A stretch of DNA of 64,000 nucleotides from Desulfobacter sp. (GTDB lineage: Bacteria; Desulfobacterota; Desulfobacteria; Desulfobacterales; Desulfobacteraceae): assembly GCA_028768545.1 (NCBI GenBank), contig CP054838.1, positions 2,411,501 through 2,475,500 of the forward strand. The letters run 5' to 3'. Under the pieces are notes generated by a model that saw only the letters and a program-made list of their open reading frames with translations, was not told the DNA's origin and ran no database searches. Below are positions 29,710 through 39,725 of this stretch, piece after piece (the first letter of the stretch is position 1; the number at the start of each line of letters is the position of its first letter). The position numbers were made by a program, and so were the translations under genes.

Positions 29710-29943
29710 ATGACCGTTGAAACCAAAGTGAAAAAAGTGATTGCCGAAAAAATTCCTGATATTGATATTGATGATGTGGTCCCCGAAGCCTCGCTCATTG
29801 AAGATCTTGGGGCAGATTCTTTGACCATTGTCGAGCTTGTCATGTCCATGGAAGAAGTCTTTGAAATTGAAATTGATGATGATGCGGCAGAAGGGCTTGT
29901 AACGGTTCAGGATGCCATTGATTTTATCAAGGCAAAATCTTAA
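29710..29943 (+). CDS. acpP: Acyl carrier protein
   Basis: 77 aa from ATG 29710, 22 bp after rpmF with AGAGGAAGGAA upstream. The phosphopantetheine site is the Ser in DLGADSLTIVEL, and the protein is strongly acidic as ACPs are. It carries acyl chains in fatty-acid synthesis. An upstream in-frame ATG at 29662 lies inside rpmF and is rejected. Confidence 0.95.
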   Translation: MTVETKVKKVIAEKIPDIDIDDVVPEASLIEDLGADSLTIVELVMSMEEVFEIEIDDDAAEGLVTVQDAIDFIKAKS

Positions 29944-29964
29944 CCTTTAAGGATCTTAAGGTAA

Positions 29965-30405
29965 ATGGACAGGGATAAAACAATTATTATCGGCAGTGAC
30001 CATGCCGCTTTCGGATTAAAGGAAAAGATCAAGGATCTTTTGTTTAATCTCGGATACGGGGTGGAAGATGCCGGAACATTCAGTGAAGAATCTGTGAACT
30101 ATGCGGATTTCGGCAAAAAAGTTGCCCGTTCGGTTTCCACAGGCGAGTTTGCCAGGGGCATTCTGCTCTGCGGTACAGGCTTGGGCATGTCGATCCAGGC
30201 CAATCGGTTTAAAGGTGTGAGGGCTGCCCTTTGTTCGGATATTTTTTCCGCCCGGATGAGCAGGCTTCACAATGATTCCAATATCCTGGTCATGGGCGGA
30301 CGCGTGGTCGGGGATATCCTTGCCTTTGAACTGGTGAAAGAATGGCTGTCCACTGAATTTGAAGGCGGACGGCATCTGGACCGGATCCTTTCCATGGATG
30401 CCTAA
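29965..30405 (+). CDS. rpiB: Ribose 5-phosphate isomerase B
   Basis: 146 aa. IIGSDHAAFGLKEKIKDLL at the start and GILLCGTGLGMSIQANRFKGVRAALC in the middle match RpiB, including the active-site cysteine in LLCGTG. It interconverts ribose 5-phosphate and ribulose 5-phosphate, the latter being a riboflavin precursor used by ribBA downstream. Confidence 0.95.
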   Translation: MDRDKTIIIGSDHAAFGLKEKIKDLLFNLGYGVEDAGTFSEESVNYADFGKKVARSVSTGEFARGILLCGTGLGMSIQANRFKGVRAALCSDIFSARMSRLHNDSNILVMGGRVVGDILAFELVKEWLSTEFEGGRHLDRILSMDA

Positions 30406-30458
30406 AGGAATCTGTAACCCAAGCGGGGAACGCAAATTAGATCACCGTGAGGAGGGGT

Positions 30459-31700
30459 ATGCGCTATATTGAAGAAAATGATCCCGAAATTGCCCGGGTT
30501 GTTGAAAGAGAATCGGCACGCCAGAACGAGGGGTTAAACCTTATTGCCTCTGAAAACACGGTGAGCCGCGCCGTGATGGAAGCCCAGGGCTCCATCATGA
30601 CCAATAAGTATGCCGAAGGGTATCCGGCCAAACGGTATTACGGCGGGTGTGAATTTGTAGACCAGGCAGAAGAACTGGCCATTGACCGGGTGAAAAAGCT
30701 TTTTGGGGTGGAATATGCCAATGTTCAGCCCCATTCAGGATCCGGGGCAAACATGGCCGCCTATTTTTCAATTTTAAATCCCGGAGACCGGATTCTGGCC
30801 ATGGATCTTTCCCATGGGGGGCATCTGACCCATGGGGCAAAAGTCAGTTTTTCAGGCCGGCTCTTTAAGTTTTCCCATTACGGGCTTAATCCGGATACGG
30901 AAATGATCGACTTAAACCAGGTGGAAGATCTTGCCAAATCTGTCAAACCCAAGCTGATTGTGGCCGGGGCCTCAGCCTATCCCAGGATTATTGATTTTAA
31001 AGGATTTGCCCAGATTGCAAAGCGTGTCGACGCCTTGTTTATGGTGGATATGGCCCATATTGCAGGGCTTGTGGCAGCCAATGTCCATCCCTCGCCCGTG
31101 GGATTTGCAGATTTGATCACCTCTACCACCCACAAGACCCTCAGGGGCCCCAGAGGCGGTTTGATCCTATCGTCTGATAAATTTGCCAAAGCCATTAACT
31201 CCCAGATTTTTCCCGGGATCCAGGGCGGGCCGCTCATGCACGTGATCACGGCCAAGGCCATTGCCTTTAAAGAGGCGCTTTCTCCTGAATTTGCAGATTA
31301 CCAGAAACAGGTGGTTAAAAATGCCTTTGTTCTGGCTTCCGTACTCATGGACAGGGGATATAAACTGGTCTCCAACGGCACGGACAACCACATGGTGCTT
31401 GTGGATTTTTCAGGCCGGGATATCACAGGCAAAGAGGCTGAAGAACGTTTGGGAAAGGCCGGCATCACCGTGAATAAAAATACGGTGCCCAATGAAAAAA
31501 GAAGCCCCTTTGTGACCTCGGGCATCCGTATCGGGGTTCCCCTGATCACCTCCCGGGGAATGAAAGAGGATGCGGTTTCGGCCATTTCAGGATTTATTTG
31601 CGATGTTTTAGATGACGGGGCAAATATTACCCGGGCCGCAGGCCAGGTCAAAGAGATTTGCAGTCAATACCCTTTATACGAGAAGAATCTTTCCCAATGA
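30459..31700 (+). CDS. glyA: Serine hydroxymethyltransferase
   Basis: 413 aa from ATG 30459; a GTG four codons earlier is part of the GTGAGGAGGGG ribosome-binding site. It shows [25 protein letters not shown] and the PLP-lysine block [14 protein letters not shown]. It makes glycine and methylene-THF from serine. Its stop overlaps the next start (ATGA). Confidence 0.97.
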   Translation: MRYIEENDPEIARVVERESARQNEGLNLIASENTVSRAVMEAQGSIMTNKYAEGYPAKRYYGGCEFVDQAEELAIDRVKKLFGVEYANVQPHSGSGANMAAYFSILNPGDRILAMDLSHGGHLTHGAKVSFSGRLFKFSHYGLNPDTEMIDLNQVEDLAKSVKPKLIVAGASAYPRIIDFKGFAQIAKRVDALFMVDMAHIAGLVAANVHPSPVGFADLITSTTHKTLRGPRGGLILSSDKFAKAINSQIFPGIQGGPLMHVITAKAIAFKEALSPEFADYQKQVVKNAFVLASVLMDRGYKLVSNGTDNHMVLVDFSGRDITGKEAEERLGKAGITVNKNTVPNEKRSPFVTSGIRIGVPLITSRGMKEDAVSAISGFICDVLDDGANITRAAGQVKEICSQYPLYEKNLSQ

Positions 31701-32203
31701 GTTTAATTCCGCCTGAACCCAACCCGGCCCATACTGATTTAAACTCGACTTTTCAGGGAGAACGGCCCTCATGGGATGAGTATTTCATGGGGATCACCGA
31801 CCTTGTGGCAAGCCGTTCCACCTGTTTGAGACGAAAGGTGGGTGCGGTGCTGGTCAAGGAGAAAAGAATTCTGTGTTCCGGGTACAACGGGGCGCCGTCT
31901 TCTGTTCCCCACTGCCGGGAAACCGGCTGTCTTCGGGAACAGCTCAAGGTGCCGTCCGGTGAAAAACATGAACTTTGCCGGGGGGTCCATGCCGAGCAGA
32001 ATGCCATTATCCAGGCGGCCTATCACGGGATTGCGGTCAGCGGCGCAGTTCTTTACTGCACCACCCAGCCCTGTTCCATCTGTGCCAAAATGATCATCAA
32101 TGCCGGTATAAAAAAGGTGTATTACAAAGAGGGCTATGATGATCCTCTCTCTTTGGAAATGTTTGACCAGGCCCATGTGGCCCTGGTAAAGCTTAATCTC
32201 TAA
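31697..32203 (+). CDS. dCMP/cytidine-type deaminase
   Basis: 168 aa from ATG 31697, which overlaps the glyA stop in ATGA. The zinc-deaminase motifs are HAEQNAII and [12 protein letters not shown], with a further cysteine-rich segment ([12 protein letters not shown]) typical of dCMP deaminases. It probably converts dCMP to dUMP for thymidylate synthesis, linking it to the methylene-THF made by GlyA. A tRNA deaminase is a less likely alternative. Confidence 0.88.
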   Translation: MSLIPPEPNPAHTDLNSTFQGERPSWDEYFMGITDLVASRSTCLRRKVGAVLVKEKRILCSGYNGAPSSVPHCRETGCLREQLKVPSGEKHELCRGVHAEQNAIIQAAYHGIAVSGAVLYCTTQPCSICAKMIINAGIKKVYYKEGYDDPLSLEMFDQAHVALVKLNL

Positions 32204-32222
32204 TTTCAATTAAGAGGCTGAC

Positions 32223-32726
32223 ATGAAATGCCCATATTGCGGAAAACTAAACACCAGGGTGGTTGATTCGCGTCCGGGCAAAATTGAGTTTGAAGTCCGG
32301 CGCAGAAGAGAATGCCAGGACTGCAACCAGCGGTTTACCACCTACGAGAGAGTTGAACAGGTCCCTGTAATGATCGTTAAAAAGGACAGCCGCAGGGAAG
32401 AGTTTGACCGGGAAAAGATCTTAAAGGGCATTCAGAAGGCCTGTGAAAAAAGGGTCATCAGTGTTGACCAGATCGAAGAAATGGTGGACACCATTGAACG
32501 GGAATTGCGGGACAGCAATGAGCGGGAGGTGGCCTCCAAGGTGGTGGGCGAAAAGATTATCACAGCCCTCAAAGCGGTTGATGATGTGGCCTATGTGAGG
32601 TTTGCCTCTGTGTACCGGGAATTCAAGGATGTTGCGGATTTTATCCAGGAGTTAAAAGGGCTGGTGCCCCAGTGTCAATCTGTTGATCTCGGGCCTTTGA
32701 GCCTTGCGGGCACCCAGGATGACTGA
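32223..32726 (+). CDS. nrdR: Ribonucleotide reductase repressor NrdR
   Basis: 167 aa. N-terminal zinc ribbon CPYCG ... CQDCNQRFTTYE, then an ATP-cone domain (PVMIVKKDSRREEFDREKIL). NrdR senses dATP/ATP and represses ribonucleotide reductase operons. It overlaps ribD by 8 bp, a widespread arrangement. Confidence 0.97.
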   Translation: MKCPYCGKLNTRVVDSRPGKIEFEVRRRRECQDCNQRFTTYERVEQVPVMIVKKDSRREEFDREKILKGIQKACEKRVISVDQIEEMVDTIERELRDSNEREVASKVVGEKIITALKAVDDVAYVRFASVYREFKDVADFIQELKGLVPQCQSVDLGPLSLAGTQDD

Positions 32727-33855
32727 TACCCGATATATGAAAAAGGCCCTAGAACTTGGGGCCCGTGGCAAGGGGTTTACCTCGCCCAACCCCTGTGTGG
32801 GGGCGGTGGTGGTAAAAGACGGCCGGATTATCGGCCAAGGGTTTCACCCCAAGGCCGGCGGCCCCCATGCCGAAGTCGTGGCCATTGACAATGCCCTTGA
32901 CCATGCCCCGGACCTTGTACCCGGATCCACCATCTATGTCACCCTTGAACCTTGCAATCATTTTGGGAAAACCCCGCCATGCACCCGAAAAATCCTGGAT
33001 GCCAAAATTTCCCGGGTGGTGGTGGGGTGTAAAGATCCCAATCCCCATGTCAGAGGGGGAGGGATTGCATTTTTAAGAGAAAACGGGGTGGCTGTGGAAA
33101 CCGGCGTTCTTGAATCCAGCGCCCAGACCCTGATCGAGGATTTTATCTGGTACAGCCAAAATGATAAGGATCCTTTTGTCATTTTAAAGTGTGCGGCTAC
33201 CCTGGATGGGTATATTGCCACGAGGACAAAGGATTCCAAGTGGATTACCAACGATCTTTCAAGAGGTTACGGACATCAGCTGCGTCATGAAGTTGATGCC
33301 ATTCTCATCGGTTCGGGCACCCTTCATGCCGATGACCCTTCGCTTACGGCCCGGATCAAGGGTAAAACAACGGTTGATCCTGACCGGATTATTTTAGATA
33401 CACGGCTGACCATCCCGGAAGATGCAAGGGTCATTACCCAGAAATCCTCTGCTCGCACCATTATTGTGACAGGCCCCTGCGTGCCTGAAGATAAGAAAAA
33501 CAGGCTCTTGGAAAAGGGGATAAAGATCATAAGTGTAGATCTTATAGACCAGAGACTTGATTTCAATGAACTCATGATTAAGTTAGGTCACATGTCTGTG
33601 TCAAGCATCCTCATAGAAGGCGGTGGCCGGGTGGCCTCTTCAGCCTTAAAGGCCAAGATTGTCAACAAGGTCTGCTATTTTCTGGCCCCTAAATTTTTAG
33701 GGGGCAATGACGGGATTCCCGTATTCGGGGGAGCTGGCCCTGAACGGATCAAGGATGCCTTTGAACTGACCCGTGTGAGCACGCGCGCCTTTGGATCGGA
33801 TCTTTTGGTGACAGGCTACCTTGACAAGGGATCATCCGCTGGGAACAAGGCATAG
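32719..33855 (+). CDS. ribD: Bifunctional riboflavin deaminase/reductase RibD
   Basis: 378 aa from ATG 32719, inside the nrdR stop region. The deaminase domain (~1-145) has HAEVVAIDNA and TLEPCNHFGKTPPCT; the reductase domain follows (ATLDGYIATRTKDSKWI, SILIEGGGRVASS). It carries out the second and third steps of riboflavin synthesis. Confidence 0.96.
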   Translation: MTDTRYMKKALELGARGKGFTSPNPCVGAVVVKDGRIIGQGFHPKAGGPHAEVVAIDNALDHAPDLVPGSTIYVTLEPCNHFGKTPPCTRKILDAKISRVVVGCKDPNPHVRGGGIAFLRENGVAVETGVLESSAQTLIEDFIWYSQNDKDPFVILKCAATLDGYIATRTKDSKWITNDLSRGYGHQLRHEVDAILIGSGTLHADDPSLTARIKGKTTVDPDRIILDTRLTIPEDARVITQKSSARTIIVTGPCVPEDKKNRLLEKGIKIISVDLIDQRLDFNELMIKLGHMSVSSILIEGGGRVASSALKAKIVNKVCYFLAPKFLGGNDGIPVFGGAGPERIKDAFELTRVSTRAFGSDLLVTGYLDKGSSAGNKA

Positions 33856-33865
33856 GAGGCAGGAG

Positions 33866-34531
33866 GTGTTTACAGGTATCATAGAAAGTTTTGGAACCAT
33901 TCAGCGCATTGAGTCAAACGGAGAGGGCCGGGTGCTTTCCATTGGGTGTGACCTGGATTTGTCCCAAAGTAAAATCGGAGACTCCATTGCCGTGAACGGG
34001 GCCTGTTTAACGGCCATCCACCTTGGCGACCACGAATTTAGGGTGGATATGGCGCCTGAAACCGTTTCCAGGACAACATTCAAGCAAATGGGTCCGGGGT
34101 CTCGGGTAAATATAGAACGGGCATTGAGACTTTCTGATCGGATTGACGGGCATCTGGTCTCTGGCCATATTGACGGCACCGGCATTGTTCAATCCATTCA
34201 GAAAAAAAGCAATGCCGTGATTCTGGATGTGGGGGTCTCTGAATCTTTGGCCGCAGACATGATCGAAAAAGGATCTGTTGCCATTGAGGGAATCAGCCTG
34301 ACCATCAACCGGTGCTGGGATAAGGGATTTTCAGTCAGTATCATTCCCCATACCGCAAAAATAACCACCATCGGGTTAAAGCGGGTGGGGGACAAGGTCA
34401 ACATTGAAACAGATATGTTGGGAAAATATGTAAAAAAGTTTTTAACCAAAGGGAGGATGGGAGCCGATGACAACAAATCTTCGGAATCGGATATCAGTCT
34501 TTCTCTTCTTGCCAGAAACGGATTTTTATAA
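33866..34531 (+). CDS. ribE: Riboflavin synthase
   Basis: 221 aa from GTG 33866, chosen because it opens with VFTGIIESFG, the conserved N-terminus, and AGGAGGCAGGAG lies just upstream; the longer frame runs inside ribD. Two tandem lumazine-binding domains are present, with the repeated pattern SVAVNGACLTAI-like in the first and SVAIEGISLTIN-like in the second. It forms riboflavin from two lumazines. An Asp-rich C-terminal tail follows. Confidence 0.95.
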   Translation: MFTGIIESFGTIQRIESNGEGRVLSIGCDLDLSQSKIGDSIAVNGACLTAIHLGDHEFRVDMAPETVSRTTFKQMGPGSRVNIERALRLSDRIDGHLVSGHIDGTGIVQSIQKKSNAVILDVGVSESLAADMIEKGSVAIEGISLTINRCWDKGFSVSIIPHTAKITTIGLKRVGDKVNIETDMLGKYVKKFLTKGRMGADDNKSSESDISLSLLARNGFL

Positions 34532-34573
34532 GCCGTTTATAATTTGTATTCTTAACGGATTTTAGGGGAAAAC

Positions 34574-35776
34574 ATGCCGCATTTAACCATTGAACAGGCA
34601 ATTGAAGATATCAAGAATGGCAAAATGGTCATTCTTGTGGATGATGAGGACCGGGAGAACGAAGGCGATCTGACCATGGCAGCAGAGGCGGTTACGCCTG
34701 AAGCCATCAATTTCATGGCCACCTACGGCCGGGGGCTGATCTGTCTCTCTTTGGATTCAACCATTGCAGACCGTCTGGATCTGCCCATGATGGTGGATCA
34801 TAATACCTCCCAGTTTGAAACCGGTTTTACCGTGTCCATAGAGGCCAAAAAGGGCGTGACTACGGGTATCTCCGCAGCAGACCGGGCCACCACTATTCTC
34901 ACGGCAGTGGCAGATGAAACCACCCCTGCCGACATTGCAAGGCCGGGACATATTTTTCCCTTGCGGGCCCGTGACGGCGGTGTGATGGTCAGAATCGGAC
35001 AGACAGAAGGCTCTGTGGACCTGGCCCGTCTGGCCGGACTCAAACCTGCCGGCGTCATCTGCGAGATCATGGATGAAGACGGGACCATGGCCAGAATGCC
35101 TTCCCTTGAAAAGTTTGCAAAAAAACATGGGATCGGCATCTGCACGGTTGCTGATCTGGTAGAATACCGGCTTAAAACCGAAACCTTTGTCAAACGGGCC
35201 GCAGAAACCGTGATTCCCACAAAAGTCGGAGGAGAGTTCAAGATCATTGCCTATGAAAATGACATGGACAGCCTCACCCATATTGCCCTGGTAAAAGGGG
35301 AGATTGATTCTGAAAAGGAAATTCTGGTCCGGGTGCATTCAGAATGCATGACCGGGGATATTTTTTCTTCCTTAAGATGCGACTGCCAGGATCAGCTGCA
35401 CAGGGCCATGGCCATGATGGAGGAGGAGGGGTGCGGTGTCCTGCTCTACCTGCGCCAGGAGGGCCGGGGGATCGGGCTTGTGAACAAGCTCAAGGCATAC
35501 GAATACCAGCGCCAGGGTCTGGATACGGTGGAGGCAAACGAAAAGCTCGGGTTTAAGGCGGACATGAGAGATTATGGTATTGGTGCCCAGATGCTGGTGG
35601 ACATCGGTGTTAGAAAGATGCGTCTGCTGACCAATAATCCTAAAAAAATGATCGGCCTTGAAGGATACGGCCTTTCCGTTGTGGAACAGGTTCCCATTGA
35701 GGTGGAAGCCAATTGCTTTAACCAGGGGTATTTAAAGTGCAAACAGGCCAAAATGGGCCATCTGCTACATATGTAA
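34574..35776 (+). CDS. ribBA: Bifunctional DHBP synthase / GTP cyclohydrolase II
   Basis: 400 aa. N-terminal RibB ([16 protein letters not shown], then [18 protein letters not shown]) is fused to C-terminal RibA with the zinc site [11 protein letters not shown] and [10 protein letters not shown]. It supplies both precursors of riboflavin, from ribulose 5-phosphate and GTP. Confidence 0.97.
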   Translation: MPHLTIEQAIEDIKNGKMVILVDDEDRENEGDLTMAAEAVTPEAINFMATYGRGLICLSLDSTIADRLDLPMMVDHNTSQFETGFTVSIEAKKGVTTGISAADRATTILTAVADETTPADIARPGHIFPLRARDGGVMVRIGQTEGSVDLARLAGLKPAGVICEIMDEDGTMARMPSLEKFAKKHGIGICTVADLVEYRLKTETFVKRAAETVIPTKVGGEFKIIAYENDMDSLTHIALVKGEIDSEKEILVRVHSECMTGDIFSSLRCDCQDQLHRAMAMMEEEGCGVLLYLRQEGRGIGLVNKLKAYEYQRQGLDTVEANEKLGFKADMRDYGIGAQMLVDIGVRKMRLLTNNPKKMIGLEGYGLSVVEQVPIEVEANCFNQGYLKCKQAKMGHLLHM

Positions 35777-35845
35777 AAAATTTGCAGACCAGCCTTGGGG
35801 CTGGGGTGTAATTTGCCATGGAAATATTTGATAAAGGACAAAACA

Positions 35846-36316
35846 ATGCCACAGATGATTGAAGCCAATCTGGATGCCAAGGGGAAAAAATTCGGGATCA
35901 TTGCCTCAAGGTTTAATGATTTTATTGTTGGAAAACTGGTGGATGGGGCCGTGGATGCCTTGGTCAGAAGCGGGGCAGCTGACAAGGATATCACCGTGAT
36001 CAAAGTGCCCGGTGCCTTTGAAATTCCTTTGGTGGCCAAAAAAATGGTTGCCCAGAAAAAATATGATGCCGTTATCTGTCTGGGGGCTGTCATCCGCGGA
36101 GCCACCACCCATTATGACTATGTCTGCGCTGAAGTCTCCAAGGGCATTGCCCAGGTGAGTATGGAGGCCAATTTGCCGGTAATGTTCGGTATTCTCACCA
36201 CAGAGACCATTGAACAGGCCATTGAACGTGCCGGTACAAAGGCTGGCAATAAAGGCTTTGACGTCGGCCTGGGTGCCGTTGAAATGGCTAATCTCTGCCA
36301 GAATATGGATACATAA
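35846..36316 (+). CDS. ribH: 6,7-dimethyl-8-ribityllumazine synthase
   Basis: 156 aa from ATG 35846, with AAAGGAC upstream. Family blocks are [23 protein letters not shown] and [16 protein letters not shown]. RibH makes the lumazine substrate of RibE, so the cluster encodes the whole pathway from GTP. It ends 3 bp before nusB. Confidence 0.96.
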   Translation: MPQMIEANLDAKGKKFGIIASRFNDFIVGKLVDGAVDALVRSGAADKDITVIKVPGAFEIPLVAKKMVAQKKYDAVICLGAVIRGATTHYDYVCAEVSKGIAQVSMEANLPVMFGILTTETIEQAIERAGTKAGNKGFDVGLGAVEMANLCQNMDT

Positions 36317-36319
36317 TCC

Positions 36320-36736
36320 ATGGGCGAGAGACGAAAGGCAAGAGAGCTTGTTCTGCAGGCTCTGTTTTTTCTGGATGTAAATGAGACTGATCCGGAACAG
36401 GGGATCCAGGAATTCTGCATCCAGAATGAAGACGCCTTCACCCCTGAGATCACCTCTTTTTTCCATGAACTGGTGAACGGGGTATTGGAGGAAAAAAAAA
36501 AGATCGATCTGCTTCTGGACAAATGGGCCAAACATTGGAAAATTTCCAGGATGCCGGTGGTGGACCGGAATATCATGCGCATTGCCGTATTTGAACTGAT
36601 CCGGCGGCCGGATATCCCGGCAACGGTATCCATTAACGAGGCGGTTGAAATCGGCAAGAAATTCGGCACACGGGATTCAGGCCCCTTTATCAATGGTGTA
36701 CTGGACCGGATCCGAGTCCAGGAAAATCTTGAATAA
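36320..36736 (+). CDS. nusB: Transcription antitermination factor NusB
   Basis: 138 aa, RRKARELVLQALFFLD at the start and PATVSINEAVEIGKKFGTRDSGPFINGVLD at the C-terminus, the typical NusB layout. It binds boxA RNA with S10 in rRNA antitermination. The ribH-nusB order is common. Confidence 0.95.
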   Translation: MGERRKARELVLQALFFLDVNETDPEQGIQEFCIQNEDAFTPEITSFFHELVNGVLEEKKKIDLLLDKWAKHWKISRMPVVDRNIMRIAVFELIRRPDIPATVSINEAVEIGKKFGTRDSGPFINGVLDRIRVQENLE

Positions 36737-36784
36737 CCGGCATAAACCTTTTCTTCCCGGCGGAACGATTCACAGGAGGTTGTT

Positions 36785-37405
36785 TTGATCATCAAAAAAC
36801 TTGAAGTCGGCCCCATTATGGCCAATTGTTTTATTTTGGGTTGCGAAAGTACAAAAGAGGCTGTGATAATCGATCCAGGGGATGATGCCGATCAGATTCT
36901 CATGGCCCTTGCAAAGGCGGAGTTAAAGGTAAAATATTTGATTAATACCCATGGGCATTTTGATCATGTGGGGGCAAACAAACGGATGAAAGAGGTCACT
37001 GGCGCCCAGATTGCCATCCATCCTTTGGACGAACCCATGCTCACAGACCTGACACGGTCTGCTGCCATGTTCGGACTTTCTGCTGAAAATTCTCCTCCGG
37101 CAGATATTCTGCTTCAAGAGGGGGACGAGATCTGTTTTGGTGAGATCACCCTCAAGGTCATTCATACCCCGGGCCATTCTCCGGGCGGGGTTTGTATTTT
37201 TACCCCGGGTCACCTCTTTGCCGGAGATACGCTTTTTATGGGATCCATCGGCCGTACCGACCTGCCCGGCGGGGATTATGACACCTTGATTTCAAGCATA
37301 AAAACAAAGCTGTTTGATCTGGCAGATGAGACCCTTGTCTATACAGGACATGGTCCTGAAACCAGTATCGGCAATGAAAAACGGGTGAATCCCTTTCTCA
37401 GATAA
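36785..37405 (+). CDS. Metallo-beta-lactamase-fold hydrolase (glyoxalase II-like)
   Basis: 206 aa from a TTG at 36785, preceded by CACAGGAGG; no in-frame ATG lies near. The metal motif is THGHFDHVGAN, with HTPGHSPGG, AGDTLF and YTGHGPET supplying further ligands. It is probably a thioester hydrolase of the hydroxyacylglutathione-hydrolase type, with substrate unknown. The stop overlaps the next ATG (TAATG). Confidence 0.85.
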   Translation: MIIKKLEVGPIMANCFILGCESTKEAVIIDPGDDADQILMALAKAELKVKYLINTHGHFDHVGANKRMKEVTGAQIAIHPLDEPMLTDLTRSAAMFGLSAENSPPADILLQEGDEICFGEITLKVIHTPGHSPGGVCIFTPGHLFAGDTLFMGSIGRTDLPGGDYDTLISSIKTKLFDLADETLVYTGHGPETSIGNEKRVNPFLR

Positions 37406-39660
37406 TGGGTTTTTTACCGCCCCTGCCGAGAATAAAAACGCTTCTTATCCAGGAGATCCGCCTGGATCTTTCCTTTGAACAGGCCGCTGCAAGGTTTGCA
37501 GATATCCCGGGCACTGTCCTGCTCTTGTCCGGCTCTGATTTGGATTGTGCAAGGTATAATTGTCTGGCCCTTTATCCCTGGCTCTCTTTGGAAGGATCCG
37601 GTCGGAAACAGACCTTGAAGATAGAACAAAGGGACGGCCAATCCATTTCCCATACCTTTGACTGTGAACCCTTTGACCTGCTTCAAGCGCTTCTGGCAAG
37701 GTTTTCTCTTGGAGATATCGATTCAAACCTGCCCGTGGCTGCCGGGCTGTTCGGGTATTTTGCCTATGATTTAAAGGACGAGATCGAAAATCTTCCAAGA
37801 ACCTGTGTGGATACGTTTTTACCCGAGCTTTCTCTTTTTGCCCCTTCTGTTCTTCTGGTTGAAGACAGGACCCGAGGTAAAACCTATCTCTCCTCTCCTT
37901 TGCTTGACTGTGCCCATGGCCAACGCTGGGTACAGGAAAGAAAAGAAATGTTTTTTGTCCAATTGAAACAGCCTTGGAAATCAAAGGCCTTTTCAATTGA
38001 TCCCCAAGGCTTGATCTCTTCTTTTACCAAAGACGAATACATCAAGGCTGTCTCCCGGATCATCGAGTACCTTGAAGCCGGTGACATCTACCAGGCCAAT
38101 CTTTCCCAGCGGTTTGAGACCAAATTTACAGGGGACGTATATAGCCTTTTTCTGGAATTATTCAATAAAAATCCAGCCTCTTTTTTTAGTTTTATTCACT
38201 GCAAAGACCATGATGTGGTGTCCACCTCTCCTGAACGCTTTATTCAGCTCAGGGGAAAAAAGGTGGAAACCCGGCCCATCAAGGGGACCATTGCCAGGGG
38301 GACCACCCGTAAAGCAGACCGGGAAAACAGCAGAGCCCTAAGTGAGAGCTCCAAGGATGATGCTGAGCTGACCATGATTGTGGATCTCATGCGCAACGAT
38401 ATTTCCCGGGTAACCCTTGCAGGATCTGTGGATGTGACCCAGCACAAACGTCTTGAACCCTATGAAAATGTATTTCATCTGGTGTCTGTGGTCACTGGGA
38501 CCCTTGAACCGGATAAAACAGCTGTTGATCTGCTCCATGCCACTTTTCCGGGCGGATCCATTACTGGCTGTCCCAAGATCAGGGCCATGGAAATTATTGA
38601 TGAGCTGGAACCGGTCAAGCGCCACGTTTATACCGGGTCCATCGGCTATATCAGTTTTCACAATACCATGGACCTTTCCATTGCCATCCGTACGGCCACC
38701 ATCCATGAAAACCAGCTGGTTTTTTCAGTGGGCGGGGGGATTGTGGCTGATTCTGATCCTGAAAAGGAATACCAGGAAACCCTGGACAAGGGTAAAACCC
38801 TGATGGATACCCTTCTCAATGCCTCTTTTGACCCGGGCACCCGTCATTTGACCACCTGGGTGAACGGTAAGATTTTAAACCAAACCCGTGCCCGGGTGCC
38901 GGCTGCAAGCAAAGCCTTTCAATACGGGGCCGGACTCTTTGAAACCATCCGGGTGGAAAATGGAACACCCCTGCGGCTCAACGCCCATGTCAAACGGATG
39001 GAAAATGCATGGAAAAATTTGTTTGATATTCCGGTTCCCAATATCACCTGGGACAAGGTGATCACCCTTTTGGTCCGTGACAATAATCTTGAAGATCAGG
39101 TCTGTGCCGTCAAGCTTGTGATTGCAGAAGACGGGCGGCCCGGCCATCCTGTGTTCACTGCCGCCTTTATCAGACCCTATGTTCACAGGCTTGCACTGCT
39201 CAATAAAAAGGGGCTGGATCTTAAGGTTTTTCCAAATTCCCGCAAGACCTTTCTGGCAGATCACAAGACCTTAAATTATTTTTATTATGAGCGGGCCGGC
39301 AAATATGCCCGGGCCCAAGGCTGTGACGAGGCGTTGATTTTGAATTCGGATATGAGTGTATCTGAAACCAACACCTGTAATATTTTTGCCATCCAGGGTT
39401 CAACCCTTGTCTGCCCTGAGTCCTGTCATGTCCTGCCCGGGGTGACCTTTGGGGCCGTGTCCCAGGCCTGGCTTGCCAGAGGGTATAAGATCAGATATGA
39501 AAAAATGACTCCCGAACAATTGGCGGCCTATCCGAACGTCATGGTGGCCAATGCGCTCATGGGAGTTGTCCGGGTCGATCATATCAACGGGACCCGGATT
39601 GCCCAGGACCCGGGTCTTTGCAAAATGCTCAATGCGTTTCTAACCAATCAATCATCCTAG
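37405..39660 (+). CDS. pabB: Fused aminodeoxychorismate synthase component I and class IV aminotransferase/lyase
   Basis: 751 aa. Residues ~1-470 are a chorismate-binding PabB (AGDIYQANLSQRF, RPIKGTIARG, LMRNDISRV, PGGSITGCPKIRAMEII). From ~475 a fold-type IV PLP domain follows (WVNGKI, FQYGAGLFETIRVENG, LNYFYYERA, ALILNSDMSVSETNTCNIF), matching 4-amino-4-deoxychorismate lyase (PabC). The fusion would make p-aminobenzoate for folate from chorismate, if a glutaminase (PabA) is supplied elsewhere. It starts inside the stop codon of the preceding gene. Confidence 0.93.
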   Translation: MGFLPPLPRIKTLLIQEIRLDLSFEQAAARFADIPGTVLLLSGSDLDCARYNCLALYPWLSLEGSGRKQTLKIEQRDGQSISHTFDCEPFDLLQALLARFSLGDIDSNLPVAAGLFGYFAYDLKDEIENLPRTCVDTFLPELSLFAPSVLLVEDRTRGKTYLSSPLLDCAHGQRWVQERKEMFFVQLKQPWKSKAFSIDPQGLISSFTKDEYIKAVSRIIEYLEAGDIYQANLSQRFETKFTGDVYSLFLELFNKNPASFFSFIHCKDHDVVSTSPERFIQLRGKKVETRPIKGTIARGTTRKADRENSRALSESSKDDAELTMIVDLMRNDISRVTLAGSVDVTQHKRLEPYENVFHLVSVVTGTLEPDKTAVDLLHATFPGGSITGCPKIRAMEIIDELEPVKRHVYTGSIGYISFHNTMDLSIAIRTATIHENQLVFSVGGGIVADSDPEKEYQETLDKGKTLMDTLLNASFDPGTRHLTTWVNGKILNQTRARVPAASKAFQYGAGLFETIRVENGTPLRLNAHVKRMENAWKNLFDIPVPNITWDKVITLLVRDNNLEDQVCAVKLVIAEDGRPGHPVFTAAFIRPYVHRLALLNKKGLDLKVFPNSRKTFLADHKTLNYFYYERAGKYARAQGCDEALILNSDMSVSETNTCNIFAIQGSTLVCPESCHVLPGVTFGAVSQAWLARGYKIRYEKMTPEQLAAYPNVMVANALMGVVRVDHINGTRIAQDPGLCKMLNAFLTNQSS

Positions 39661-39725
39661 GGCACTTGTATAAAAGTTCTGAATAGGATAAATTTTAGGG
39701 AAATAATATCAGGAACGGATAGGAT

